Positions 24,346 through 37,295 of a stretch of DNA of 64,000 nucleotides are shown one piece after another; position 1 is the first letter of the stretch; the number at the start of each line of letters is the position of its first letter. The notes under the pieces were generated by a model, which saw nothing but the letters and a program-made list of their open reading frames with translations, did not search any database and was not told the origin of the DNA. The stretch lies in NCBI GenBank assembly GCA_013399855.1, contig VXAY01005685.1:72138-136137 (forward strand). The letters are read 5' to 3'. Position numbers and translations under genes: made by a program. Source of the stretch: Oxyruncus cristatus (Eukaryota; Chordata; Aves; Passeriformes; Cotingidae).

Positions 24346-27300
24346 GAAGTTGCAATGCCTCCCAAACTGTGTAAATTATCAAAAGGACAATACATCTGTC
24401 TTTATCCTAATCTTTATAATGTGCTACCTTGACATTAGGATGCCTTTATTGCTGCTTTTATCAACTTTTTACTTTCTTTCTATCAACCCTCTCCACAAGA
24501 AGCTTTATTTATTTAAAGGAGGCAGGAGAGAGAACTGCTGAATCCAGTGGGACTGATTCTCACATTGTTTTCACTGGGAAGGTGTATTAAAATGTATTTG
24601 GGGTATGAAGAACATACATTATTTATTATTACTGTGAAAGGAATTATGAATGCTCTGTTTGATTGTTCCTTCTGTTTTAAAACTAGTGGAAAAAGGAAAT
24701 TCCTGTTGAGTTGTGTCGGTCTTTGGACTAATTGCTTATATCTTATGTTACCATAATGTCTGTATAATTTAAAATTCATCTCAGTGATCCATTTGTTCTA
24801 CATTCTTCTTTGAAAAGGGACCATCTAATCAGAATTATTGACGTGATTCTCATAATTCCTCTTACAATCAAAGGGTAGAAAATTCAGAGATAGCACTTTG
24901 GCCTTCCTAACTGTGCCATCTCAGTGTCTAAAAACTCTCTGCTTGCCTCTATTGGGATGATTCAAAAATCTGCAATGAAGCAACTTGCCTTCCTATATAG
25001 CTAATTGGATACTCTGAAAGTTTCCAAAGAGTATATCATGGTGATTGATAAGGAACAGGCACTTCCAAAATATAGAGAAATTAGGAATCTACCTACAGCC
25101 TGTAGAAGAAGGCTGAGAATGTGAGAATACGGAGCTGACTCCAAAGGCTGCATCTGTGCCCAGATATAGCCCACTCCTCTCTTCTGCACAAAAAACTTGT
25201 GGCATCTAATGGACTGGAAGCAGGAGAGAGGAAGATCTGCTAATGACAGATAAAGAATCAGGTCACAGTTTTATCTAGGTAGCTTACGTGTCTCACTGAT
25301 GAATCTCCTTCAAAAGTCTCTGTAGGCACATGGACCCACGAAGAGATAAGCTTTGTATCCACAGCTTCAGCAAAAGGGGAGAGTTCAGCACCTTCTCTTA
25401 TACCATTTCTATAGTTTTTCAGTAACTTACTCAGTGTATTATTTCTTGCTTTTTATTATCCTTTTGAGTCATGTAACTCTCACCAGTCCCTGTACATTAT
25501 CTTCTGGAAGCTGTTAGAGTTCAGACTTAGAGCTCTAAGTACTCCTTAAAGCACAGACATCTGACTCACTCTTCAAATGATCTTACCGGGGTCACATTCT
25601 TAATTTTGGGGCAGTTTAATATCTAAATTCTTTGAATTGTGCCCTTAGGCTCATTCAGGACATGTTGAAATTGAGAATGAATATGATGCCTTGTGCTTAA
25701 ACAGCTGTTTAATTTTTCTGTTCCTATTTTTTATATTGCTAAAATAACCCTCAATGAGGTGTGTTTTTTTAAGAAAAAGTTTAAACATTTTGTCACATTA
25801 CATTGCTTTCCATTTCACCAAGTGTGAGGGCTGTCTACTTCTAAATACAAAAGGATTTTGCCACTGAACGTAATGGGAACAAGATCATGTCGTATGTGAA
25901 AGAGAGATGTTGCCATGCAATGAAGAAAAGTACTAATGTTTTCAGTCCAAAAAGGTCTAAGTCCTTTATGAGTTTCATGTGAGAAACTGCCTTCAACTGA
26001 ATAACACACCATTAGAAGACAGCAAAGGAAAGAAGCTGGAAGGTCCTGAGGCTAAGAGGCAACAGGCACTGGAATGAATGATGCCTTTGGAGAGCAGCTC
26101 CTCATCATAAAATGAGAGCAGACCTTGTAAGCTAAAGGCTAAGGTTGGCCTGAAAACAGTAGAAAAGGGGGGGAAAGGCTCTTGGCAAATAACTCTGTTG
26201 AGATTAAATAACAAAGAAGGGTTGCAGGATGGAGTTGGAATTTTTTTTCCTAGTATTAAATTCTTGGATTTCAAACAGAGGAGGAGGCAGAAATTCCATG
26301 TGCTAATAATGGCTTAGGGTAGGAAAGAGGGAGTGCAGCATCGGCTCTTATTGCAATAGTGAGGGGGAGGGAGAGTGTGGCAACTAAATTGCAAGGATAT
26401 TTAAACCAAGTCTGCCTGGTTTAAATAAAAAACAAAGCTCTGGGCTTCAGTGGTCCCTAAAATTTACCTAAAATTATAAAAAAAGTGAAAAGCTGGAAGG
26501 GACTTGAGACTGTTTTCTTTATGTGTCATTTTGTCCATGGCTGCTTCTTGCTTGGCTTCATTTGGTGACACTCAATCAACACAGGGTGTTCACAAGTGCC
26601 AACTTTGAACACCTCATTTGGGTTGTTTGTCCCGTAGAGTCTCTGGAGAGCTAATGAAGTTAGTTTATGGCTAATGACAGTCCACGACAGTTATAAGGAG
26701 CTGAAAACCATGCATATGACTGTACAGTTCAGTCTCCATCTCCTGTGTCAATTCCTACAAATTCTTCCTGATAAGGGCTGGTGCAGCAGTGTCTGACAGA
26801 TCACATACTCGATAACTATACTCTGTAACACCCATTAAGCACGGGGATGGAAGTGTCACCCCTGCATTCTTTGTTACTGGCAGGGAGAATGCTCTTAGTG
26901 ACCACCGGTTCCTGAACATGGTTAATAACAAGGACAGACAGTGAGCTAAGCTCATGGTGCTCATAATGCTGTGGCACCTGATGGTATCTTTGAGACCAGG
27001 AATTGCTATTGCTGCTTCCTCCTTCATCAGTTCCCTGACTCATCAGTCTGTGAGCTTTTCTCTGAGGTTTCTTTTTTTGTTTGTTATGTTTTTTTGCTCA
27101 TTGCTAAGTGCCTTTCAGAGTTAAAACATGCAAAAGGCATGCTATAATGAGATGTTATTTTCAGTGTGCATGTGGTTGCAGGGTTCCTAGAATAATAGTG
27201 TCTGAAGCCTGAACGACTCCTGCACAAAGCAGTCCAAGCAATTTTGTCTGAGAATTCTTTTGTCATGCCCAATACCTCACAGCTGAAGTGGGGGATGTCT

Positions 27301-30300
27301 TTTTTTGAAAATGCACATCCAGTGCAACCAATAGAATATATTTTTCTGTGTTCTTTGTCAATTATTCCAATAGTTAACTGCCCACTATTAACAGATACAC
27401 CTTCATTTCAGTCTGAATTTCTCTAGCCTTACCTGCCAGTCACTGACTGTTATTGTGTTTTGGTTTCTTTTAAAGCAAATACTTGTTTTCTTATGTCAAG
27501 CCTACATATAGATTGTTTCAAAATCACTTATCATTCTTCTCTGTATGAAACCATATCATTCTGAGCTGTATTTCTGCAATAACCTTTGTCGATCATGTTT
27601 GAAACTGCTAAAATTGCAGTATTCTCTTTGAAGCACACCGCAGAACAACATATAGCTCACCAGTGGTGGCCTCTTCAGCCCTGTCTATGGGAGACCGTAC
27701 CTTCTCCCTCCTTCCTGCTAACATCCCTGTTTCACATTTAAGGAGTGCCAGAGTCCTGCTTGTCACAGTTTTGCACTGTAAGTTCATAAACAACAAATTA
27801 TCCACCACGACTCCTGGTATCTTTCGAGAATAACTGCTTTTCCAGACCAAGTCCTTTAACTATGATCTGTGTAAACAAGGCACTTAGATTTACTTCAGGC
27901 AAGTTTTGTAAGGAGAGAGATCTTTTTTGAGATCAGTATATGTACTTAGAAAAGAAAAAAGAGAGGCCTTAAGCACATGAGCTCTCCTCATTGCTGTGTG
28001 GAATCTGACCAAAATCAGACACATGTGCACCCAAAATTGAAAGGTCCAAAGACTAAAGCCCTTACACGTCTCGAAACAGGAAGAGATGCATCTCTCATGT
28101 CCCTGGTGACAGATCTAACTACTGGAATACTGTCTATTACATGGGAGCTTCCCTCTCTCTTGCTGCCAGCTTGCTCTCTTTTTACTTTCTCATATTAAGA
28201 GCCGTCCCTCAGTTAAAGAGGGCTTTGTGCATAAGATATGCGATTGTGGTGCTTTTTCAGTTAAATCCACTGATACAATACAAAAACAACCTCTTCCTAC
28301 AAACCTTGGCTCCGTTTTACACCATTAAGCCACTACAGCTGCAACAACATTACTACTTTTAGCTGTATCAAATACTTGTGTATTTGGAGTGAATTTACCA
28401 AATGATCTGAATAGCTGTCTTTAAATCAGCTTTGTCATCTGCAAGCTTTGTCCAGAATTCTTTAAGGTTTTCTGAGGAATTATATTTAATAATATCTTAC
28501 TATTATGAAATATTTCAATACATCCATAATTATTTGTTTCTCATTTCATCAAGTAGAAAATGAAGATTGAGAGAAGATAATCTTTTTTTTCTAAATCTCA
28601 AGTAATTTATGATTTCGGCACAGGTTATTTTAATTTCCCTGGTAGAAGTCAATCAAAAATAATGAATCTTGTTATAGAAATTACTGTGGTTTTGCAGCTC
28701 CCTAATGTGTATTATGACATGCTGCAGGGAGGAAGTCTTTCTTAAGTGTGTTTCATCTTGTCTGTTTCACCACTCTGAAACTATTCCTCTTCTTCCTACA
28801 GATGAACAGAGGAATTTTCTTTCCTCCTTCTTTGACTTATCACCTCAATTTTCAGATTCCTAGTCCTTCAGCAGCTTAGCTGATAGCTAAAGAGATCACT
28901 TATATCAGTATCCAGCAAAGTCTTTTGGTATTTGATTAGCTCTAGGTACCTGATGAGTCCGGTGACTGTGTGCTGACCTGTCCTGATGGGCCAGGCATGT
29001 TGGTGACTACAGAACACATTTTACTTCAGTGTTTCTCATGGACTTAGCTCAGACTCATGGGCAAGTTGGTTCTTCCATCTAACTGTAAGCTTAAACTGAA
29101 CTTCTGGCGGCTACATAAAGCAAAATGAAATGCTATGAACTGATACTGTGAGGTTCTGAGAAAAAAAAAACCCTAATATTTGTGATCATCAGTAGGCATT
29201 GTCAAAGTCCAATAGCAATCTGGCCTGTGCTTGCTTATTTCTGTACTGAAATTACTGACGGAAAAATACCTGTCAAATAATACTCACACAAAGATAAATT
29301 CACTTCCAAGAAGCCAACTTTGTCTTTTCTTACGGTGATGTCATATGAAGTGTTTGTGACAGCACTGTTTTCTCTACTCTCTCTTTTGATCAAACGGTGC
29401 AATGTGTCTCATGCAGAGATTTAACTGCACCTGATTACAACCGACCTACTCATCTCTCAAGAATATACAGAAAATGCAGATTATAAATACCTCTGATTCA
29501 CACCTTGCATAGTTACAAGCTTTATTTAAGAGGGAGAAGTTTGGATTTTATACAACTCTTTTCACGTGATATGAAATCACTAAAATGCCCGTGTAATTTT
29601 CTTTAGAACATATGTAAAGATGGTGGATATGGTTGTTGTTGATAACAAAATGAGAACAATGCTGACCTAGACAGAAAATCATTAAGTGTGATCATTAAAA
29701 TAAACACATACTCTAATAATAAGCTTGTCTGGTCAATTTCTTTTATTTAAGGGTATAGTGTGCCAATGCCAAGACTATTAGTGTTAGTGGCCAGTAATGA
29801 TATTATCATTTAGTACTGTCTATTTTAATATTGAAAGGTATCAAAAGCATGAATAACAAAACTTAATATCACCACCAAAAAACCCACAAACAAACTGAAA
29901 GAGCAAAGCACCATCATCTCATTTGGCTCCTATGTTTTGAATAAACCCCTGTGCCTCAGTCACAGGCTGTTACGTCTGTTTCAGGCTGATTCCAGCTTTG
30001 AAGTTCTATGTCTAATAAGGCAAAGGGAAAAGAAAAAGGCAGAAACCCTTAAAAAGAAGATGTAACTTTTAAGGACATATATTCAAAGACTACTTGTATG
30101 TTCACTTTAGAGACTTCAGCTTTGAGAAAGACCAGAGAACAGCTAAGGAGTCAGGAGGAAATAAAATCAAAAGAAATTAATTCATTGTCAGAGCAGAGAG
30201 CACCTCAGAGAGCTGATCAGAAGAGAAGTAGTGGAGTGGAGAATGTAAGGGAGGGAACAGCAAAAGACAAAAAGGAAGCATAGAGGCAAAAGCAAACTCT

Positions 30301-31199
30301 TTTAGTGAAAGTGTTCCCTTTCCAAAAGGTGCTTTCTGAATCGATTAAACAGTATGTCACCTTTATGCACTTCAAAGTTACAAAAATAGCAGCCAAAACT
30401 AGTTATGTGGATAACTGGTCCTCTAATTGTTCTGAGTACACATTACATTTCTTTATTAAATCAGAAAGAAATTATTTACACCCCGTTTTCTTAGTACTGC
30501 TGATCTACTTCTAGAAAAATAGTTATGGAGTCTATGGACTCTTGTTCCCAATGCCTGGAATCAAACAGAGCTGGTAAAAGACACAGGTAAAGAAAGTAAA
30601 GAAAGGATGAGTAGTAAACTAACTGGTGGATGTCTTGTGTCATCGTTGGCCAGAGATGGACAAGTAATGAGGGCAGAAAGGGAAAAAAATTACATTTCAG
30701 TGGTTGGCTATTTCAGGACCAAGTTCAGGAAGGAGACTGCTTTTGCTAGTGAGAATTTTCTCAGTGCTTATGCACCTATCTCTGTCCTGGTAACTCAATA
30801 ACCATTCAATTATTATGCTAAGCAGCACCTTTAACGACCCATCAGGGACAAAATAAGAACACTGAAATCATGATTCTGCATTACTAAAGTCCATGAGAGT
30901 TTCCCTGTTGATCTCAGTGAGCATTTACATGCAGTTGTGTATTTCAGCAGTGGTACAGCCCCCCCAGTTTTTTGATTCGGTGAGACAATTCAGTTTCCAT
31001 ATAATCAAGAGTAAAATGATTGAATGCTTTCCCTTCCTCTAAAAATGTTTCATAAAAAATGATGATATCAACAGTAGTCATTTAGTATAATGGGATTAAA
31101 GTCGTCATGTTGCAAAACATTGTCATAGATTGATATTTCTTGCCTTGATATCAAGTGTTTTGGCTTCACTTCATCTTTTTTTTTCACATAGGGTAAGCA
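24346..31199. other. Long unique stretch, no gene supported
   Basis: Nearly 7 kb without a recognised mobile element. The frames are 60-93 codons and without similarity. A 16-bp perfect palindrome lies at 25525-25540. One minus-strand stretch (27775 down to 27661) has acceptor- and donor-like ends around an open frame, but the signals are moderate. 30000-30290 is purine-rich and yields a lysine/glutamate-rich chance frame. Confidence 0.5.
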
Positions 31200-31430
31200 T
31201 GTTTTTGTCTTGGGGTTTTTGTAGAAGCAGGCTGGTATGCTGTGAAAATGTCCGTGTCATTAGAATGAATTACTTTGTGATAGGGTCAAATGCGGCTTTT
31301 AAAAGGTAGAGTGGGATTTCCTCTGTATAGTTCAAATCTGAGGCCACCGGACTTGTTTATTTGATCGGCTGCAAATGGGTCCTTTGTGAAATCCTATTAT
31401 AACAATGAATGGATCATGAACTCATTCAAA
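31200..31430. promoter_or_regulatory. Candidate cis-regulatory element (SOX and forkhead-like motifs)
   Basis: This non-repetitive stretch has balanced composition and several transcription-factor-like words close together: a forkhead-type TTGTTTAT ending at 31360, a SOX/TCF-type CCTTTGT at 31381-31387 and a SOX-type AACAATG at 31401-31407. It has no open frame. Such words are short and frequent by chance. The call rests on their clustering in complex sequence and would need cross-species conservation. Confidence 0.25.
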
Positions 31431-32692
31431 AGCAAACTTCCTTCCACTGTTTCATGAAAAGCAGAGAAAACAATAAAAAAATCTCTTGTTGAGGTTATTT
31501 AGTTATCTGGATATAGATGTATAAGCATCACTAGGAATTTATTAAGAAAATACAGATTGTCATTTATGAAAGGTGGACATGCATATCTGAACACTGTCAT
31601 GGAGGATGACATACCTGCTAATGACTTCCACTGACATTATGCAACTTCATAGTCTCTACAATGTTTCACCTCACTTTGAGAGATGATTCTATTCTAATAA
31701 TTTCTAGTACTAAGGCCAAATCTGTGTCGTTTTACCTCTACATATGGAGACTTTAGAAAAAGAGTCAGTGGAGTCTGGATATAAGATGGTTGAGTTTTGG
31801 TGGTTTTGTACCTCACTTACCTTTCTTTCACAGTTATCTCCCTTGTCTGACTGGGCTGCGTCCCTGAAAGACTTCAACTTGTCATAGATTCCGAAACACC
31901 AAAGGGGTTTGGAAACATTTTCCTTCTTTTTTAGCCCCATGGATATGGGGTAACTCTCCTGTCCTTGCTCCTCTCCCTGGAACAGACCCTCCACTAATCA
32001 TGCACGCTCTATAGCACATCCCTGGGAGAAGAGGAAGGAATACCAGAGTGGTGAAAAAGGGCAGTGGCACAGCCTTCTCCCTAACCATGCCCTGACTCTG
32101 CAAAGGAGAAAGAGCAGCTCTGGCAGAAGCACAGGAGAGCTGTACAGCAGAGAAGCGAACTGGAAATTATTGTGCAGGCTGTGACAGGGAAGGACACAAA
32201 GCCAGTATTGTGGCTCCATCACAGTGTGAGCATGTAAAAGTTTTGATGTTGTTCGGTATTACACACATTTGGATTGTCATAAAGTCACAGAAACTAGCTG
32301 TCACTATCTATCATTACTGTCAATGACTCAATGTGCCCTGCCAAGTGAGGTAATTTGCCATAGAAGGAGTTTACTTCTGATTCTGATAGGGAATGTAGCC
32401 ATGGTGAAGAAGGGCATCTGAACTGCTAGAATGATCCGTGTGACCTGCAACCCTTTCCCTGACTATGCTCCAGTTGCCTCTGAGAAAATGAGCAGTGTTA
32501 AGACTATGGCTGTGGTGGTCATCCTGATGTGATGTATTTGTCCTAAAAACTGTAAAAATGCTGTTGAAAAAACTTCATGTGAAAAAAATGTTGGAGAAAA
32601 CATGAATAATTCTGACATGCTAATACATGTCTTTAAATTCTTATTCAAATATTAACCAAATACCTATTTAGGTAATTCCTCTTCCTGATCAG
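31431..32692. other. Unique sequence, no other gene signal
   Basis: Apart from the minus-strand exon candidate, only short frames are present. No mobile element was recognised. Confidence 0.45.
31821..32021 (-). other. Candidate exon, 201 nt, strong splice sites, probably non-coding if real
   Basis: On the minus strand a pyrimidine-rich acceptor (TTCCTTCCTCTTCTCCCAG) is followed by 201 nt and then AAAG/GTAAGTGAGG, which is close to the ideal donor. A second good acceptor lies further upstream (TTTCTCCTTTGCAG, near 32110-32097). No single frame is open across the whole interval, because each meets a stop. A first coding exon or a long non-coding RNA exon would fit better than an internal coding exon. 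Confidence 0.2.
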
Positions 32693-32795
32693 TTTTTGTT
32701 GTTGTTTGGTTTGGTTTTTTTTTTTTTTTGTTTGGTTCATTGGTTTTTTGTTTGTTTGTTTTGGGGGTTTGTGGTTTGTTTTTTTTATTTCTTTC
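32693..32795. repeat. G/T-rich (GTTT-type) low-complexity tract
   Basis: Irregular GTTTG and TTTGG words with a T run form this tract. It faces a complementary A/C tract about 400 bp downstream (33193-33330), so the two could pair as an imperfect inverted repeat. Confidence 0.85.
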
Positions 32796-33192
32796 AGAGA
32801 TTACCACTTTTGCAGAATACCTTAAGTGAGCTAGATGAAACAGTTCTGGGTAGGTGATGGGAGATACATTTACACTACCATGGTTTCATGGTTGTAATAA
32901 ACATTGCGCAAAGGAATCCCAGAATGATTATGTTCCATATTGTTATGGAATTTTTTGTGTTTCATGGTCGTATTCTGTCCTTGCCACTGCTTTCCTCTGC
33001 AGAGCAGTGACCGTGGTATCCTAGAGGTAGTGCCATTTGGGCACCTTGTGTTGCTTTTTATGACAAAAAAATCTTCAGGATAGGCCTTGGTTTCTCCAGA
33101 ACATCACCCAGAAACAAGAAGACAAAGGAAGTTCTCATTGAAAGAACAGAATTTCTGCTAATAGTCCAAAGAAGCATCACCATTCATTCCTC

Positions 33193-33330
33193 AAAAAAAA
33201 CCAAAACCCAAAACAAAACAAAACAAAAAAAACACCACAACCCCCCCCCAAACCAAAAACAAAACAAAAAAACCCACCCCAAAAAACAAAAACAAAACCA
33301 AACAAACAAAGAAAAAAAAACACCCACACC
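33193..33330. repeat. A/C-rich (CAAAA-type) low-complexity tract
   Basis: This is an almost pure A/C stretch with a run of nine or more C residues near 33241. A minus-strand frame across it gives a phenylalanine/tryptophan-rich chance peptide, which is not a gene. Confidence 0.9.
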
Positions 33331-34620
33331 CTTGCTGGTAGTATGACAACAGGTTGTTATCAGATTTATATAAGAGTCAAACTTCAATCATTGCTTCAGA
33401 CTAACATTTTCACAAATTAGGGAAGGACTTAGTCCTGTATCTTCATTCCATAGATCTCAGCCAGTTCTAGCTCACTGGAACTTTTGGGTTTTTTTCTTTC
33501 TGTCTTGCACACACCTCTTTTTATGCATTGCAAGTTTCATTAAGGGAAAAATCCTCCTCTTCTTGCTTATGCTACATGATGAAAATTCCTATTTTGATCT
33601 CTCTAGTTCATCAAATCTGCAGTTGACTTCAACTTTAAGTTGAAATATCTCCATTTTCACTCTTTTGCTGTTATGATTTCCTTTAATTTTGAAAACGTAC
33701 TTCAGGGGTGTTCTTAGAATATAATCCAGAGTTCAAATCATCCCTTTTGGAAGGAGATGCTGCAGAAACTTCAGATCCAAGTCTGAATTCACAGCATCCT
33801 CAGGAAATTATACAAATTAACCCCAAAATCTGGATTCTTTCTCGTGTTTGTGTCTAGAGTTGTTAAGCAATAAATGACCTCAAGCTCAGCTACCATTCCT
33901 CTTTCTCTTACAGAAAATATCAGCCTGTGGTCTTATTTCCGAAAGAGAGAGGTTTTGTTAAGAGGTACATGACCTACTCTTCACCTTGTCAAGGCACTCT
34001 ATTACCGAGAAGAGTTTAGGGACCATGTAGAAAAGGTTACCAGTCCCGGTAACTCAAGGACTCAAGATGTATTAGATAATTGAAACCAAACTCTGAATAA
34101 ACCTTTGAACATCCATCTGTTTACTCAAATTGAACCTGAATGTTGAGCCTTCAGAAGTTCACTTGTCCCTGTTTATTTGAAAAGTGGATTATGATAAATT
34201 ACTGAGTCATCACTAAGGGCCAGGAAGAGTTCTGTGTGAAGCAAACCAGCAAAACTCCACTGCAAATACGGTCTAAATTACTGACCTCTAAAATTGTCAC
34301 TTTGATATCAGTTGACAATGTCATTTTTATCAAAAGATCTGCTTTTGTGCTCTCTCTCTTTGCTGCCGGCTGTAAAACTTTCTGACACCTATATATTTTC
34401 AGTAAGATTTACTAGTCTGTGTCTTCAGCAATAGGGAGAATTTGTACTGCACCTGGGCTGGCATTTCTCTTAGGCTGTCAGCAGGGATCCCTAGCTGTCT
34501 GGTTAGAGTCAGTATAAAAAGAAATGTTTGATTTGATGGAGCTCTGAGGGAGTAGTTGAAGTGTTTTCCAAGGGAAGGGAAGGTGCACTCTCTATAGAGT
34601 GCTCACAGGTCCTGTGGCAG
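33331..34620. other. Unique sequence, nothing seen
   Basis: A strong isolated acceptor (CTCTTTCTCTTACAG, ending near 33914) has no good partner donor. No repeat or gene was recognised. Confidence 0.5.
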
Positions 34621-35060
34621 TAAATATGGCAATTTAAAGTGGAGAAGCAAATTCAATATATGTAATCAACTGTGATTTCTCCCTGATTATCTCAGGGCTA
34701 ATTAGGGAGTGTTTATCACAGCTAATCAGAGGTATCTGGAAAGAAGTAATTTGCATAACTTCAAGTCAAATTATGTCATGAGGACAGCTGAGCTAATGTA
34801 AACTGGCATTTACTGTAAAATTAGCGTGTATTGCATTCAAAAAGGAAACAAAGAAGCAGTGGAAACCTGACGACTAGAAACTAGGATGAGCAGCACTGAC
34901 GGAGTGCAGAAGCTGTACTACATGAAGCATATCAATGCACGAAGCACAAGGAATGTAAATATGCAAAGGCCAAAACATTTGCAGAGGGAGACTCATTTGA
35001 CAAAATTGTAAATGCCATGGATTCTGCTGGCTGTCTAACTGTCACTTTGTCACTGCATTT
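34621..35060. promoter_or_regulatory. Candidate conserved developmental enhancer
   Basis: The segment lacks repeats and open frames and is dense in homeodomain- and POU-type words: TAATTA at 34699-34704, a nearby GCTAATCAGA, a perfect octamer ATTTGCAT at 34749-34756, and ATGCAAA at 34961-34967. This is the texture of vertebrate conserved non-coding elements in gene deserts. The activity is inferred and conservation cannot be tested here. Confidence 0.3.
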
Positions 35061-36784
35061 TGTCGTGGTTCGTAGTTTAGCATTCCAGGGGGGAAAAAAA
35101 AATCCCTGTTTTCTCATTTACCAGAGACTGTTTTTAACTTAAAGTAAATCCAATCTAAAATGAGCTTCTGATCCAGTATTACAGCAAGTCTGGAAAAGAC
35201 AACCAAGCATGCTTTTGTTCCTCCTTCAAAAACACGCAACACACCGGAATTCCTGTTCACCTACTTCTTTGAGAGTGATTTTGAAGCCTATTTTTATCTC
35301 TGGGGATGTAGGGGAGGTTTTGGCTGCCTCACTTCAGGCTGCCAGACTTTTCTGCCTGTATCAAATTGTAAATCTGACAAGTTTCCTATCTGGAAGACCT
35401 GATCTGAGAATGAGCTCCACATAGTGAAGCACGGGAACATGTGATTTTTCATGTGCAACCAAGGGTTCAAACATATCTCTCAGCCTGCTGCTTCACTCAA
35501 TAGGAAGAGTGTGTCCTTGTGAGCTCTGACATTCATCCACAATCCATTTACCACAGAGCTAAGGCCTAAAGTCAGAACTGGACTTCTTACTAGGGCCTGA
35601 TGGAGGATGAATGTACAGACATTTAAGTCTAACTGAACTAAACATGTAAGGCAAATACTCTCTGGTGGGAACCTAGAATGAATCCATTATCAACCCCGTG
35701 GAACAACTGCAGTTCTAGGAATAAATTAAACTGGAGATTGATGATAGCAGTTAGGAAGGATCAGCTACTGACTAATTAATCTTTGAAGTTAAGGAACTGT
35801 CCTTCCACAGTATATATTTTTCCTTAGGTCCAGGTCTGTGTAACATTTTTCTTAACAAGGGTCACCCAGCTCATAAAGATTTAGCACTTGGCATGTGGTA
35901 TCAGTTTTGTTCCAAATGGTATTTGGAAGATGCAGATTATCTCTCCAGTCCTACACTGAGAAAAAAAAGTCTCAGTTGTGAGGTTCTAAATCTCTGAAAT
36001 AGATTTTCACCTTCAGTGAAATTAATTCACAAGCATTTGGGTGATCAGTTGACTCCCATGTGGTCTTGTTCACCACCGTGGCTATGTTGTAATTACTTTT
36101 AGATTTCTTTGAAAAGTGAGCCCTTTTAATTTTAAAAGGTGGATTAATTTTTGTGTTTAAAAACATGACATTCATGGTCAAACACAATTTTAATACAGGT
36201 CACTTACATAAAGAAGATATAATATTCACTGCTTACTTAAATATGCAGTTCATTTTGTGAGTCCATGTATAGATTTTTGTTTGAAACTTTTTGTTAAAGA
36301 GGATCTGACTGACATGGAAACCAGTGAACTCTGAAAGAAAATAACTGTTTGTATTCAAACCTGGAATACATATTTAAACCCTAGCTATGCCCAGATGCAG
36401 AAATTGCATTTCTGATTTTCTCTGTAATTTTTTTTGTCCCCAAAAAAGCACATTCTCTTAGTCTGTGTTGGCGTATTATTATTTCTCTTTTTTCCTTTTT
36501 CCTCAGTATCTTTCCTATAACATAAGCATATGTACCTAACACCACTAGGCCTAAGTTTTTTGGCATGAAATTTGCTTTCTCACAGCATTTTTAATGAAGT
36601 ATGAAGAAAGTCTAAAATGGAAAATGTTATTCCTACCTTTCTGTTTAGTCAATGGCTTATTTCCTTATGTTCAGAAGATCTGAGTTTGTTCAAATAGCCA
36701 TTTCTACTTAAGATTAATAAGCCAAACCAAATTATTTGTTGAAATTTCTTTAAAATGCATTCTCTTTCCAGTTTTTACTGTGAA
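35061..36784. other. Unique sequence, nothing seen
   Basis: Only short frames (61-71 codons) without similarity are present. No repeat was recognised. Confidence 0.5.
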
Positions 36785-36817
36785 GAAAAAAAAAAAAAAA
36801 AAAAAGAAGAAGAAAAA
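36785..36817. repeat. A-rich homopolymer tract
   Basis: About 20 A residues are followed by GAAGAAG. It is simple sequence with no recognisable retrocopy attached. Confidence 0.8.
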
Positions 36818-37144
36818 TTCAGAGTTCCCAGTTTCCACCCTGTTATACTGCTTAGCTAGTTGGGCCATCTTGTCAGATCCTGGATATCAGGGAAAAGTTA
36901 TGTAAGAGCAGTAGGCCCTAAATTACTGAATGCTAAAAGATTGTTCTAGGGACAAGATCATATTATGCTTTCCTGTTTCTACTGCTGGCCACTGTCTGAG
37001 AACAGCCACTGGTCTGTCCCTAAGACAGACAGTGGTTGTGCTGTAATAACAATAGGGGAAGATGAGATCCTCATCTGTGACTTGGACAAATTTCTTGCGG
37101 TCCCTGCATTTCCATCCACTCTCTCTACACAAAAGAAAGGAATT
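36818..37144. other. Unique sequence, nothing seen
   Basis: Overlapping 61-69 codon frames lie on both strands without recognisable products. Confidence 0.45.
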
Positions 37145-37295
37145 TCATAGAACCATTGAATTGTTTGGGTTGGAAGGGACCTTAACACTCACCTAGTTCA
37201 ACACCCCTGCTATGAGCAGGGACACCTTCTACTACACCAGGTTATTCAGGGCCCCATCCAATCTGGCCTTGAACACTTCTAGTGATATGGTATCC
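37145..37295 (-). mobile_element. CR1 LINE short 3' fragment
   Basis: A reverse-oriented CR1 3' end starts with TCATAGAACC. The TTTGGGTTGGAAGGGACCTT block and a CAACACCCCTGCTATGAGCAGGGACACC block follow, which marks a CR1 subfamily different from the other minus-strand copies here. It is strongly 5'-truncated, and its left edge fades at about 37295-37315. Confidence 0.9.

Noticed and set aside
27661..27775. Minus-strand 115-nt exon-like interval
   Set aside because: Both splice signals are moderate and the phases have no partner. Similar intervals are expected by chance.
33184..33387. Minus-strand frame rich in F, W, C and L, looking like a membrane protein
   Set aside because: It is translated from the A/C low-complexity tract.
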